Positions 18,118 to 28,830 of a DNA stretch of 37,500 nucleotides are shown here, one piece after another. Source of the stretch: Prorocentrum cordatum (lineage: Eukaryota > Sar > Dinophyceae > Prorocentrales > Prorocentraceae). A model generated the notes under the pieces. That model was not told where the DNA came from, made no database searches, and saw only the letters and a program-made list of their open reading frames with translations. The stretch covers positions 161,629-199,128 of the forward strand of contig CAUYUJ010018477.1 in assembly GCA_963575745.1 (NCBI GenBank), given 5' to 3'. The stretch's first letter is position 1. Each line of letters begins with the position of its first letter. Position numbers and translations under genes: made by a program.

Positions 18118-18215
18118 TACCGCTACTCCCCAGACCTCTCCCGGGGTGCGCTCAGACCAGAACTTCGAGGAGAAGCCAGCGGTGGCGACAAGGGCCTCCC
18201 AGGCGGCCCAGAGAG
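18118..18215 (+). repeat. Dispersed repeat family H, copy 2
   Basis: Matches 2332-2440 through cagacctctcccggggtgcg, cttcgaggagaagccagcgg and gacaagggcct. Confidence 0.55.
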
Positions 18216-18411
18216 GGGACAAACGAGAGAAGGATGGCGGTATGGTTACATACCTGGCCCCGCCCGACTCCTAAGACATCTGAGGGCACACAGCAAGCTT
18301 CCGTCGTAGGGGGGCCACTGAGACTACTCGGCCTCTGCCGAACGCCTCAGGGGGGGCCCTCCTTGACCGACAGAGCGCGCCCTGCTCCTCCTGGGAGTGT
18401 TAGCCACGCGC

Positions 18412-18525
18412 AGGAAGGCTTCTTGGAAGGATACTGCTTCTTAGAAGGCGCCAGCATCACATGTTTTAGACAATGCCCGCGCCTTCTAAGACGCAGGGGT
18501 GCTTCTAAGGAGCCTTCCCTCCTTC
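18412..18525. mobile_element. CTTCTNAGAAGG palindromic element family E, copy 1
   Basis: aggaaggcttcttggaagg on the left and complement aggaaggctccttagaagc on the right; the inner ttcttagaagg and ccttctaag words repeat the motif. Degenerate compared with the copies at 21855 and 25215. Confidence 0.55.
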
Positions 18526-18599
18526 CCCGACCCCCCTCTGCGCGTGGCCGAACATCGTGTGCTCGATCTGCGCGGCCAATGGCAGCTGCCCGCCCCCAC

Positions 18600-19885
18600 C
18601 TCATCTCCTGCTCCTCCTCCTCACCTCATGTTCATCCTCACCTTCACCCTCATCCTCGCCCTCATCCGCATCGTCATGATCATCCTCATCCTCATCCTCA
18701 TCAGTTCTCCTCCTTGTCGTCGTCGTCACCAGCACCAGCACGAGCACCAGCAACAGCACCAGCATCATCATCGCCACCACCTTCCTCCTCCTTCACCTCC
18801 TCGTCATCATCATCAAAACACTAACGAGCATGACCGCCATCATCAGTATCATCGTCAGCATCATTAGCATCGTCATCATTAGCATCAAAAGCATCGTCAT
18901 CATCTGAAAAGTCAGCGTCACACTCCGAGTCATCATCATACCCATCATCAAAGCACGTATCACCAGCATCGTCACTAGCATCATCATGATCATTAGCATG
19001 ATCATCATGGTAATGATGGTCAGCATCAGCATCAGCATTAGCACCCATACCAGCAGCTTCGTACTCGGTAGCATGCTCATGAACATCATCATCCCCAGCA
19101 TCTATATTCTTATCATCGACAACGGCGTCATCATAATCATACTTACTTATGAGCATCAACATCATCACCATCACCATGATCATAATCATCATGATATTCG
19201 CCATCAGCATCAACATCATTAACAGCAGCGCCGCCATGATAACCAGCATATTAATCATCGTCATCATCGTCATCATCAGCATACTCACCATCATCATAAT
19301 CACCATAACCATCAATATTAGCACCAACAACATCTGCATCATCATCGTCGTAGTTGTCGTCGTCAGCACCACCACCATCAGTATCATCATCGTCATCATC
19401 ATCATCATCAGCATCATCATCATCAGCACCACGGTAATCATCATCATCGTCCTCATCGTCATCATTGTTACCAGAAATATTCACCACCGAAATCAGCATC
19501 ATCACCACCACCATCATCATCAAACTCCTCGTCGTGATCATCATCACCTACATCATCGTCAGCATCGTCAACATCATTATCACACTCAGAATCGCAATCA
19601 TCATCGTGAGCATCATAATAATATTATTAAGCATCACCATCACCATCATCAACATCAACATCGTCATCATCCCCATGATCAACATCCTCAGCGTCATCAG
19701 CATCATCGTCGTCATCATCATCAACGTCATCACCATTGTCACGATCATCATCACCATCACCACCATCATCACTCTCATCATCCTTATCATCATCAGCATC
19801 ATCATCCTCATCAGCATCACCATCACCATCACCATCATCATCAGTATCAGTATCAGTATCAGTATCATCATCGATCCTCCCCCGT
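18600..19885. repeat. 1.3-kb degenerate ATC/CAT trinucleotide tract
   Basis: Almost every triplet is a one-step variant of cat/atc (cag, cac, tca). All frames read low complexity: His/Ser/Ile on plus, Asp/Met on minus. It abuts the helicase fragment at 20223-20120 on its 3' side in gene sense. The D-rich minus frame is open to 19627, so a small part could be coding. Confidence 0.92.
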
Positions 19886-20119
19886 CCTTTGAACGTCATC
19901 TGTCGGTCGAAGGCAGTGTCTCGGGGCGACCCAGAGGGGGGGGCGTCCGATTGGGATGGCAACTCGTGGATCGAGGTGCGTGCGCGGCCCAAAAGAGGGC
20001 CCGAGGAACCCGCTGACCGGAGACGAGGGGATGCGATGGCCCCAGGCGGTGATGCTTTCCACCCCCTCTCGTCCCCACCCCTTCTCGACGCCCCCCCCGG
20101 TTCCCATTCCCTCGCGTCC

Positions 20120-20223
20120 TCGCAGGGCCTGCCGCTGGTCTTCCCCGCGCTCTGCCCCACCAGCGCCTCGGCGTCCTCGAGGAAGTACTGCTTCACGGGG
20201 AAGAGCCTGCCGGGGATCTCCAC
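20120..20223 (-). CDS. DExH-box RNA helicase, exon fragment following motif III
   Basis: The minus strand encodes VEIPGRLFPVKQYFLEDAEA, then LVGQSAGKTSG. 'I.GR.FPV..YFLED' is the conserved linker between the RecA1 and RecA2 domains of DHX9/DHX36-type helicases and follows motif III (SAT) by about 15 residues. The exon starts at CTTCAG|GTGGAG. The 3' edge is not determined: the frame stays open through a D-rich stretch until 19627. Homologues such as DHX9 carry an acidic linker here, so part of the acidic run could be coding. About 15 residues between the SAT exon and this one are missing and would need a micro-exon between 20.2 and 27.8 kb. Confidence 0.7.
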
Positions 20224-20685
20224 CTGAAGGAAGGGGGGGGCTTCAGCTCGCTGAGGGGCAGCGAACGCGATCTGTGTTTCTGGGGCGACGGCGGAGGAGG
20301 CAATGCTCGCAGGTTAAAAGCAAACCCAAGCAGCCCAATCGTTGGTAAGAGTAAACCTAAGGTCCGAACTTGTCGCGAATGGGTGTCGTAAGAATTGTGA
20401 TTGACGGATCAAGCGCGCTGGCTGAGCGTATTGGGATCTGGCCCTGGAAACAACGCTGCCCCCCAAGCGACCTCCAAGGGGGGGGGAGGTCCGATCTGCC
20501 AGGGCTCGAGAAATTGCCCTCATTGGAGGATCCATCGTGTCCGCCGCCCCACGGCGAGGCCCACAGCTCCTCGAGTGGCGGATGCGCGAACGTTCGCGCA
20601 GCCTGCCCCGTTCGGGGCTCGTTTGGGGCGAGGGAGAGGTGTTGGAAACGGGCCAGGAGAAGGGAAAGATGAAGGGGCCCCAGGA
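20224..20685. other. Intron sequence between helicase fragments; nothing recognised
   Basis: Short chance frames only; a ggggggg run near 20481. Confidence 0.4.
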
Positions 20686-20689
20686 CACA

Positions 20690-20832
20690 CAAACCAATAC
20701 ACACAAATAAAAACATCCCCCATAGTTTCCCATGTTTCCTGGGTTTCTGTCTTCCCCCCCACTTCCCACATTTTCCTATATTTTCTGGGGAATCGAGGAT
20801 TCATTGTGTCTGCGTGTTTCTTTTCCTCCTGA
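20690..20832 (+). repeat. Dispersed repeat family G, copy 3
   Basis: Shares 'ggacacacaaacca', 'ttcccatgtttcctgggttt', 'ctgtcttcccccccacttcc' and 'ctggggaatcgaggattcat' with the copy at 16. Confidence 0.65.
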
Positions 20833-21324
20833 GAAGAGGAGACAAGCGGCAAGTGGGAAAATGGAGGACGGCAGGAGAGCGTGGGGAAGCTGAAGCAAGG
20901 GCTAGAAATCAGGAGGGAGGGGGGGGGCATGAGAACCGGAGGCGGAGTCATGAAACACCCAGGGTCCCCAGAGTTGGGCTGCCCCAGCGCGGCCCCAGCC
21001 AGTGTTGCCAGCCCCTCTGCTGCCCATCATCCACAGACGTCGCCTTGTTGCGCGATCGCTCGCTGCACGTGTTTCGAAGCCCTCTGCCTTCTCCCCCTCC
21101 TCCTCCAGCGCGCTCCAACGAATGAACTGCGGCATGAAACGCGCGGCGGCGCCTGCTGGCTCGACCGCGAGATCGGGGTCGGGACGAGCACAACTGGCTC
21201 CCGGGTGAGCACGCCGCCCCCCCCCGACCCACTTCCCCCCCTGCACAAGTGCACACACACACTTTTCCTCCGACGCGTCGATGAGCTCCACATGGCGGAT
21301 GCAGAGAAGCACTCCGACACCACC

Positions 21325-21420
21325 ACGCGCGCACACACGCACACAGGCACATGCACACGTACACACAAAAACAGACACGTAATTACATACAACACAAAGA
21401 CAATACACGCACACGTTTGA
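21325..21420. repeat. CA-rich simple repeat
   Basis: Interrupted acac/cgcaca run. Confidence 0.75.
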
Positions 21421-21562
21421 CTTCCTCCTCCGACACTGTAGAATCACGGACGGGTGAGACGCTAACAGGATGCGCAAGCACAATTTGCAAAACGGGCTCC
21501 AGGTGGAATGCGACCGAGTCGAAACCGCCAAATCCAGTGTATGGGCAGGCGGCAGGCGACGA

Positions 21563-21588
21563 CGAGAGAGAGAGAGAGAGAGAGAGCA
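21563..21588. repeat. GA dinucleotide run
   Basis: About 12 AG units. Confidence 0.88.
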
Positions 21589-21854
21589 AAGGGGGCACGC
21601 AGCAGCCAAGCATGCCCATAGGCGGGGAGCAACATAGAAGTGCGTCAAAAAGTGGGGGTCTCCATGACTCGACACGCGCACATCGGCACGCGTCGTAATT
21701 ATCCAAGACTGCAATAAGGAAGCCAGCGCGAAGCTGACAGGCAGGTGTGCTCTGAGCATTGCCAGATCGCGACGCCGCCCAGGCAGCGGCGAAGCGCGAC
21801 GCCCATTGCGGCCATGCGACGGGCCTCTCTGGCAACGAATTGGCGGGCAAGTGC

Positions 21855-22032
21855 TGGTGACGGCGGCAAGCCCAGGGGGGAAGCCAGAGGGGGCGGGCCT
21901 TCTCAGAAGGCTCGCAAAGCTCTCTGCCTTCTGAGAAGCTTTCTCAGCCGTCTGAGAGGACAGAAACGGCCTCTCAGACGGCCCGGGAGGCTTCTGAGAA
22001 GCCCCGCTGCCTTCTGAGAAGGCCTGCTCCCT
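21855..22032. mobile_element. CTTCTNAGAAGG palindromic element family E, copy 2
   Basis: gcgggccttctcagaaggct on the left and complement gcaggccttctcagaaggca on the right. Inside are three more cttctgagaag and cgtctgaga words, so it can form several alternative hairpins. The left flank ggcggcaagcccagggggga matches the flank of copy 3. Confidence 0.72.
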
Positions 22033-22404
22033 GTTTCCCTGAGATCCGACACTGCACAAAATCACGACCAAACCCCTGGACCACATCTTTCTGCGTCATC
22101 GCTCAGGCTGGATCGATCTGCGAGGGTCCTGGGGGCCCGACATTGAGCCAAAACGCCCAGCTCGAAAGCGCTGCATGGAGTCGCCATGACCTCAGGCTCC
22201 AGGGCTCGCCGACGACGCCAGCCTCAGTGAGCGCCGAGCCTGCCGGCGGTCGTCGCCCGGGCCCCCGCAGGGGGCCCGCGGCCGCCGCGCAAAGGAGGGA
22301 CGCGGCGGCGAGGGGCAGCGCCCGCCTGCGCGCCGAAGCCCTGCCCGAAGTACTCGGACCACTTGTCGAGCAGCCCGCAGAGGCCCGCCGGGGCGGGCCC
22401 CACA

Positions 22405-22500
22405 CAGTTTGTTTGTTTGTTGTTTCTTCCATTTTCATGTTATTTTTTAAGTATACTCATTTGTTATATCTATATTTTAAAGAAAGAAAGAAAGAAAGAG
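22405..22500. repeat. GTTT and GAAA tetranucleotide runs in an AT-rich island
   Basis: gtttgtttgtttgttg, an AT-rich centre, then gaaagaaagaaagaaaga. Sharply AT-rich against the surroundings. Confidence 0.8.
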
Positions 22501-22954
22501 GAAGGCCCCACACAGGCGAGGGAGCAGCCCCCGCCCCCCTATGGTCGGGCCGCGGACCGGAGAACCCCGGAAGGAGGAACGAGGCCCCTGTTTTACCCAT
22601 GAGTGAGACTGCGATTTCGCACAAGAAACCCAAGGAAAGCCTAAGCTGCACAGACGAAGGAGGAGCACCGAGCCCCTCCTCAACGAGAAGGGTGCCTTCT
22701 TCAGCGGCCCGACTGTAGTCGGCTGCGCGCAAGAGTGACACCCGGCAAGCGTGACTGTTGGCGCGCGGCGTCAAGGAACCACGATGGGGCCAAGTCCAAG
22801 CGCCGATGTCAGTGCTGGGGGGATGCCGCACCAAAGGGCACTCCAGGGAAGGGTTACTCTCACGCGTGGCCGAGATAGGACGAAACCAAAATAACATCAG
22901 ACCTGGATAAGTCGTGGAACTCTGAGATCAGGTGGTTCTGGAGTATAAAGTGCT

Positions 22955-23010
22955 GCGGCCGTTCCAGATTGGTCTGGAAAGCTCTAAGAGCGTTCCTAAA
23001 CGCACGCCCG
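22955..23010 (+). repeat. Family F core, copy 3
   Basis: gctgcggccgttccagattg then gtctggaaagctctaagagc; aligns with 17972-18030 and the complement of 11945-12003. Confidence 0.55.
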
Positions 23011-23156
23011 ACCCCGTCCCTCCAAATATAAGAAAAACACCTATTATCCATTCTGGTATACTCGCTGTTTGCAACCCTCGGTGCACGACAACAATTACGC
23101 CAGTGTTAGTCGCTAAATCACAGAGCAGAGGTGCAACCCACAAAAAACGAGCGAGA

Positions 23157-23175
23157 TAGAGAGAGAGAGAGAGGC
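23157..23175. repeat. GA dinucleotide run
   Basis: tagagagagagagagag; short. Confidence 0.85.
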
Positions 23176-23336
23176 ATAGTAACGCAAACGGCTTACGGAC
23201 AGAGCTCGTCCTGGAGACCTCTCGTCGCCAAGGATGGATGATCCTCGAAGTCCTGGTGAGAATACGCCTCGGGAGAAAATAAGACATGACCTTACGCTCT
23301 CGAAGGAGCGCGAGGATTTCTCCGATCGGCGCAAGG

Positions 23337-23496
23337 GTTAGGTCGGGCATGTCTCCCTACAGGCGGATTTTGGAAGAAACCTACAAAGTACCAAACAAAT
23401 GCTCAAGCGTAGTCAAATATTATCCAAACATCGTCCCCAGACTACTTCGTGACTATTTTGGAATAGTCCTCCTATAGAGGGACATGCCCGACTTAC
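23337..23496. mobile_element. TTAAGTCGGGC TIR element family A, copy 2
   Basis: Left ttaggtcgggcatgtctccc; right complement gtaagtcgggcatgtccctc. It shares a 160-bp subfamily layout with 36523-36687 (caggcgga, gaagaaac, ctcaagc, atcgtccccag). The flanks cgcaaggg and tgctaggg match at six of eight positions. Confidence 0.75.
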
Positions 23497-24059
23497 TGCT
23501 AGGGGGAGGCGCCAGAAGGGCCGCCAAGGGGGCCGAGCGGAGATCTAGAGAATATCCACTCGAAGCTCCGGCAATCTATTTCATATGCTCGTGTAGTTAT
23601 TTCTTCTCTGGCCCATCCCTCCAGTAATAGACAAGCGTGTCCCACTACTCGCAAGGTGCCTATTCGCAAATGGCCTGGATCCGTCGCGGGGGATTTACGA
23701 CCCATTGTATCGAGGCTAGCATATATTTTTGTTCGGACGTTTGCGCCCCCCTATGCGCGTGGCCAGTGGTGGCTAGACATTTTCCATTCAAATACGTCTG
23801 CCTTGCCATCGCTCGGACGCTCATTTCCAATGTATGATTTGATTTCGCGCGTTGATTTCTGGAAACTGATCCTGGATGCTCCTTGATGGCCCTCGCCGAG
23901 CACTCGCAGCCGCGTCGGGAGATATCGAATCGGCTGAAATTGGCAGGCTGCTACGGCCTCCATTGAATGACGGGAATCCGAATCGGCATCCGAAATCGAA
24001 TTGAAGCAGAATCAATCGAAATCGAATCGAATCGAGTCGGAGGAGTCGAAGTGAAATCT
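23497..24059. other. Lower-GC spacer, no recognised gene
   Basis: Contains 'atcgaatcgaatcgag' short repeats (24015-24035); otherwise featureless. Confidence 0.4.
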
Positions 24060-24410
24060 GCCCCCCTCCTGCGTCCAGGCCTTCTCTCTGCCTCCCCGCC
24101 TCCTTCCTGAGCACAACCCTCCTGCCTCACTCCAACCTACTCCCCCCCACCTCCTCCTGCTCGTCCACCCCCCCTGCTTCCTCCCCGAAATTATTCTTAG
24201 TATCCTTTTTATGTTTCTTATCACTAGTATTATTATTATTTTCTTATTTCTTCTCCACCTCTTCCTCCTGCTCTTCCCTCGCATCCTCTCCTGCGCATTA
24301 TCATTTATCCTCCGTCTTGCATCGCTCTCCCTCCTCGCCCCTCCCTCGTTGCTCCTCCTCCCTCCTCCTCCTCCGACACCCGCTGCCTTCTCTAAAGAAG
24401 GAAACGGAGG
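24060..24410. repeat. Pyrimidine-rich CTCC tract with AT-rich core
   Basis: Loose cctcc/ctcc sequence with a tattattatt block near 24230; strongly strand-asymmetric. Confidence 0.7.
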
Positions 24411-24519
24411 AGGAGGGAGCCCGCTGGCCCAACGCGCCAGAGGCGCGCTAAGACCGCGGGTAACAAGTTCAGAATACTTCTAGTTCGCGCGCGCGGTGCA
24501 GCCCCTCCCCTCAAGGATG

Positions 24520-24975
24520 CCGGAACTCCCTAGGGCGGTCTTCGGGGAACGCTCTAGGGGGGCCCCGAGGCAACAGCTCCAAGAGGGCACTCCAGTCGAG
24601 ACCAGTGGGAAGGCTCCAAGATGGCCCGAAGAGGGCCCCACTAGACTTCAAGATACCTCCCAAATGACCCAAAACGACCCCAAGGGCGGCCCTGGGGGCC
24701 AACAGTCGAAGATTTGACTCTGTTGTTGAAAGATTTGGACGTTTCCCTTTCACTCCTCCGACCGCTCAGGACGGCCCAAGAGGCTCCCAAGATCGCCCCA
24801 AGAGGCTCCCAGAACAGCCCCAAGACGGTCCAAGTTTCCCGAAAGATGGACTCCAAGACCTCCAGCAGGCCCCCAAGATCCCAAGAGGCCCAAACGGCTG
24901 CCCCAACAGGCCCCTGAGAGGTCTCAGGAGGTCCCAACAAGGCAGCCAAAGGCCCCCGAGAGACCTAAAAAGAAA
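24520..24975 (+). repeat. Degenerate CAAGATGGCCCC array J, part 4
   Basis: About 15 'ccaaga(t/g/c)' words such as ctccaagatggcccgaagag and gaggctcccaagatcgcccc. Same type as parts 1-3. Confidence 0.65.
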
Positions 24976-25052
24976 CCCCATCAAGCCTCCAAACATGCGT
25001 CTTCTTCACGATCCGGTTTGGCCTCAAGAGCGCCCCCAGCGCCATCCACAGA

Positions 25053-25088
25053 TCTTCTCCTCTTCCTCCTCCTCCTCCTCCTCCTCGT
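25053..25088. repeat. CTC microsatellite
   Basis: Twelve cct/ctc units. Confidence 0.88.
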
Positions 25089-25214
25089 TCTCGCTCGCCG
25101 CGAGCACACCAACACACAGAAACATCTCGCTCGCCACGAGCACCAACATATAGCAACAAAGACGCACCATGGGCCGGCGGAGTGAGCGAAGCGATCCGTC
25201 GCCCCACCGGACAC

Positions 25215-25475
25215 GGCGTGTGAGATCCCCGCCCCATGGTCTGCATTGGCGGCGAGCGAGGGGGGGAAGTGAGAAGGAGAAGGCCTTCTTAGAAGGTTGC
25301 GGGACTCCTCAGAAGCCCTTCGGCCTTCTGACAAGTTGTCTGTGTCGTAAGGGAAGACCTGGACAACATCTCGGAAGGCCAGGGGAACTTCTGAGCCTTC
25401 TGAGCAGGCCTTCTCCTTCTCAACTCCCCCCTCGCTCGCCGCCGACTGCAAGGACCGTTCCCCCTCTTACCCACG
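25215..25475. mobile_element. CTTCTNAGAAGG element family E, copy 3 (longest arms)
   Basis: Arms of at least 60 bases: gtctgcattggcggcgagcg, aggggggaagtgagaagg and agaaggccttcttagaagg on the left; the complement on the right reads gtccttgcagtcggcggcga, gcgaggggggagttgagaag and gagaaggcctgctcagaagg. Non-coding. Confidence 0.75.
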
Positions 25476-25522
25476 CATTCCCAAGATCCGATGTCGTGAT
25501 TTTTTCCATGCGGGGTCCCCGG

Positions 25523-25645
25523 AAGTCCCGACCCTTTCCCAGGGCCGGCCTTTCATCCCGCGTCGTCTTTTGAAGGTCCAGGGGCCCGGCGAGGGCCTCT
25601 GGAGGCCGAACACTGCCGAAGACCTCCCTCTTGATTTCCTCAATA
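25523..25645 (+). repeat. Dispersed repeat family I, copy 2
   Basis: Matches 868-985: cgaccctttcccagggccgg, cctttcatcccgcgtcgtct, gaagacctccctcttgattt. Confidence 0.55.
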
Positions 25646-25671
25646 CGTTGGATCTCTGGGAGGCATTCGGC

Positions 25672-25833
25672 GGTGGACAAACCTCTCTTTAGTAAACCTC
25701 CCCTTAGTGAAAACGACCTGGGACCGAAATCGACGGACCTGGACCCGCAAAAAATGACGGCCGAGACGCCCTCTCGCGAACCGAAAACGGGCAATTCCTC
25801 AATCGACGTGTCAGGGTAGGAGGTCTATCCACC
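25672..25833 (+). mobile_element. GGTGGACA TIR element family D, copy 2 (162 bp)
   Basis: Ends ggtggacaaacct and aggtctatccacc. Over 90% identical to 3056-3216 by eye, and here it is not inside a family C element, which shows it is an independent unit. Confidence 0.78.
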
Positions 25834-26039
25834 TCCGATCTCTCCGGAAGCCCTCCGGAGCACTCCCCGAAGCCGCAAAATCGGCGCGAACACCGCGACC
25901 TCCAGCCGCCTGCTCGACAAGCTGTTTGGCCTGTTTCAGAGCACAATTTCTGGTAGTGTTCACCTTGCTTGTGGCTGGCTTCAACGTAACTGACGTATTG
26001 TCCGATAAATGAAATTTCGCGCCCCTGCCGGCAGCTTTC

Positions 26040-26400
26040 TCTCTTGGGGCCCTCTTGGGCTCGCTTGGCCCGTCCACGGGGCCCCCTGGAGCCGTCTCGG
26101 ACCATTCCGAAACCAGTTTCAAGTCATGTTGAGCCGGGAAAACCAGAGGATGCCCCAAACAGACAGAATCAATGGAGTCTGATGAGGTTGGCCGTTTCCT
26201 TGCTCCTCTTGCGCCCGTTCGAGCTCTCATGTAGCCCCTTGTGACACGCTTACGTTGAAAAATCTCCAAGGTCTCTCGAGCCGTCCTGAAAGCCTCTCGA
26301 CCCCATCCTGGGCAATGCGGCCGCCCTTTTTGGATCTCTCTTCAATCGTCCTGGGCGAGCCCAGGGGGTCCCTGAAGAGCCTTCTGGGGCCTCAAAACTG
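26040..26400 (-). repeat. Array J, part 5 (opposite orientation)
   Basis: ggccctcttgggctcgcttg and cgtcctgggcgagcccaggg words are the complement of the J unit; more degenerate than the others. Confidence 0.45.
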
Positions 26401-26917
26401 ACTCACGCAACTCCCTTTGACCTCTCCGTAACACTCTTCGGTTTCGTCCGCCGTGCTCGGTACTTTTGGGGGTGCCCTTTTGGCGCCGCTTTCGGAGCCT
26501 CTCTGGGCACTCTTGGGGCCCTCGTGGGTAGATTTCAACGCTTTGGGTACAGTGAAAACGTATAGTAAGGACGCGTGGTAAGGACGCAAGACCCTTGGAG
26601 GCCGAAGTTGAAGTATTCTGGGCGGTAGGCGGCCAACCCCCCAGGGAACCTGAGAAACTGGCCTGCGAAAATTGCTAGGGACGGGCCGCAGAGGCTGAGG
26701 CAGGCAAGGACCCAAGAGTACCCTTGAAAAAGTCGTTTGTCCTTACTATGCGCGTTGACTGTAGGTCCTCCCGGGCCGTCTTGAGCCCTCCCTCTCGCCC
26801 TCTGGTACCGCTTCAGCGGCCCTGCGCTTCCTCCACCAGGCCTCCCGAGGTCTCCACGCGTCCGACAACGTGGGGCGGCGGTGCCCGCCCCCTCAGGGGA
26901 GTTCGAATATATACAAA

Positions 26918-26942
26918 GCAGAGAGAGAGAGAGAGAGAGAGA
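26918..26942. repeat. GA dinucleotide run
   Basis: About 12 AG units, followed by a purine-rich stretch to about 27200. Confidence 0.88.
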
Positions 26943-27454
26943 GCTCAGCGGAGGAAGTGGACAAAGCAGGGAGGGAGGGACAGGGTGAGGAGAATGAACA
27001 GCGGGATCAAGAGAAGAGCGGGAAGAGAAGAGCGGGAAGATCAGAGAGCGATCCTGAACAGCGCGGAAAGAGGAGCAGAAGCAAAAGGATCAGAGAAGGA
27101 GCAGGAGCAGGAGGAGCGGATGGGGAGGACGAGCAGGACTGGCAGGCAGGGACGGCGAGACAACGAAGGAGAGGATCGAGTGGAGCGGGCTGGGGCTAGC
27201 GGGATCAGATCGAGGCGGGGAAAAGGGAGTTGGAGCTGGGACTAAAATAAGAAATACACTTGCATCACCATGAACTTTCGGATCCCCGCGCGGAACTCCC
27301 AAAACTTATGTGTATGTCGTTGTGCTTCGAGGACAGCCGGAGAAGGCGGAGAGGGGAGGGGGAGGAGGACGGGGAAGAGAGGAAGAGGGAGGGGGCGAAG
27401 GAATGTGGAGCAGCGGCGAAAGGCGGGTGAATGAGATGAAAAGGGTGTCGGGAT

Positions 27455-27528
27455 AATGATGGTGGTGATGCTGATGCTGATGCTGATGCTGATGCTGATG
27501 CTGATGCTGATGCTGATGCTGATGCTGA

Positions 27529-27559
<31 letters not shown>

Positions 27560-27705
27560 GACGATGATGATGCTGATGATGATGGTGGTGATGCTGATGC
27601 TGATGATTGTGATGTGTTGTTGATGATGATGACGATGATGATGATGATGCGGATGAGGAAAATGAGGATGATGATGATGATACTGATGCTGATGCTGCTG
27701 CTGAG
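27455..27705. repeat. TGATGC/TGATGA microsatellite
   Basis: A pure (tgatgc) 6-mer run near 27465-27525 passes into tgatga and mixed gat/gct triplets. On the minus strand it lies 150 bases downstream of the helicase SAT exon. Confidence 0.92.
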
Positions 27706-27853
27706 GAGGAGGAAGAGGTGCAGGAGGAGGGACGAGGGGAGACTCGAACGTGCAGCAGGAGGAGCAGGAGAAAGGTGTGGGAGTCAGGAGACTGGATGCG
27801 CCACATGCCCTTCTCTGAGATCCAGGCCTGGGTGATGGCGCTGGCCTGCTGCA

Positions 27854-27931
27854 TATTGTGGCAGACATCAAGACTATCTTGAGGTCGGGGTTCTTGTGGG
27901 CAAGCTTCTTGACAATAGTCAGCAAGAAATC
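27854..27931 (-). CDS. DExH-box RNA helicase, 78-nt exon with motif III (SAT)
   Basis: The minus strand encodes DFLLTIVKKLAHKNPDLKIV followed by LMSATI. This is the stretch from just after motif II to motif III (S-A-T), which couples ATP hydrolysis to unwinding in DEAH/DExH helicases. The exon opens at GTGAG|GATTTC. Joined to the motif II exon after ACG it gives ERDLDTDFLLTIV, matching the family residue for residue. That requires the upstream intron to begin with GA (GAGGGG). Downstream of SATI the reading becomes unrelated (CSRPAPSPRP). A TGATGC/TGATGA microsatellite follows 150 bases later in gene sense. Confidence 0.78.
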
Positions 27932-28102
27932 CTCACAAACACCGCTCTGCCCTCCAGCTCATCCTGCTCAGACTCCCCGTCCTCACCATCCACCTCTTCT
28001 CTTCTTTCATCTCCTTCGAGTCTCCATTCGCTTCTCGTCGTCCTCCTCCTGTTATCCAAGCCACCTCTCTTCTTTTGCAGCAGCTGTGTAAGCATAAGCT
28101 GC

Positions 28103-28222
28103 CGGAGGTTCGCGCGAATTTCTTGGATCGGTGCTGGACCCCCCTCCCTGGCGCGCGGAGTGCGTCAGAGTGCTTCAGGGGCGGCGCTGGAGACGCCGCC
28201 TGGGGGATCCGCGCGGAGCTCC
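28103..28222. mobile_element. GC-rich foldback element family B, copy 3
   Basis: ggaggttcgcgcgaatttct / tggatcggtgctggaccccc on the left and complement ggagctccgcgcggatcccc on the right; core ctggcgcgcggagtgcg. A short cagagtgctt insertion is present compared with copy 1. Confidence 0.7.
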
Positions 28223-28254
28223 AACAGCGTATGATTACGCAATTGTTATATCCA

Positions 28255-28400
28255 TTCGCTTGTGTATGCCAGTCGTGAGCATTCGACAGCTCCACGAGGA
28301 GCTTCGACAGCTTGTGTATGCCAGTCGCTCTTCTTCGACAGCTCCGCGCGGAGCTCCGCTAACTTGTGCAATTATGTGGCATTCGCCCTTCTTCGACATC
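28255..28400 (+). repeat. Imperfect tandem repeat of ~52-55 bp
   Basis: cttgtgtatgccagtcg and ttcgacagctcc(a/g)cg(a/c)ggagc recur at 28259 and 28311, with a third partial unit (cttgtgcaattatg) at 28363. Confidence 0.75.
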
Positions 28401-28719
28401 CGCCTCTTCGTCTTCCCCACCCCCCTTGCCTGCGCCTGCCCGCCCCGTCCCCTGCTCCGCCCTGCTACTGCGCGCCGCCCTTGCAACGCCAAGCCCCCGC
28501 GAGCGCCGACAGGCAACTGACCACGACCGGTGCCCTTCACCGACCCCCTGCTGAGACCCCTGGGGGTCCTTCCGACCAGGATCCTGGGGCAGAAGACGAG
28601 GGGTCACGGGGTGGGCTTTCACAAGAACGGCCAATACAAAGCTATTTATTAGGCAGGATTGCGGGGCCACCGAACCAAGTTAAGCCGGATTCGTCAGCAT
28701 GGGGGAAACGGTTCCTGAG

Positions 28720-28830
28720 GGCAACGGTTCCTGGACCCGGCCCAGGGCGAAATCTTCATCCTGACACATGTCCTAACGGTCCCAGGGCCGAGGAGGGCCC
28801 CAGGAGCCCGAAAAAACTCAGAACCCGTTT
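28720..28830 (+). repeat. Possible degenerate family I relative
   Basis: acccggcccagggcgaaatc, ttcatcctgac and cggtcccagggccgaggagg loosely match family I; low certainty. Confidence 0.3.

Noticed and set aside
18821-19892. Met-rich, His-rich and Asp-rich proteins
   Set aside because: All are frames of one degenerate ATC tract.
20902-22086. 394-residue minus-strand frame
   Set aside because: Spans a family E element and CA-rich simple sequence; no conserved motif found.
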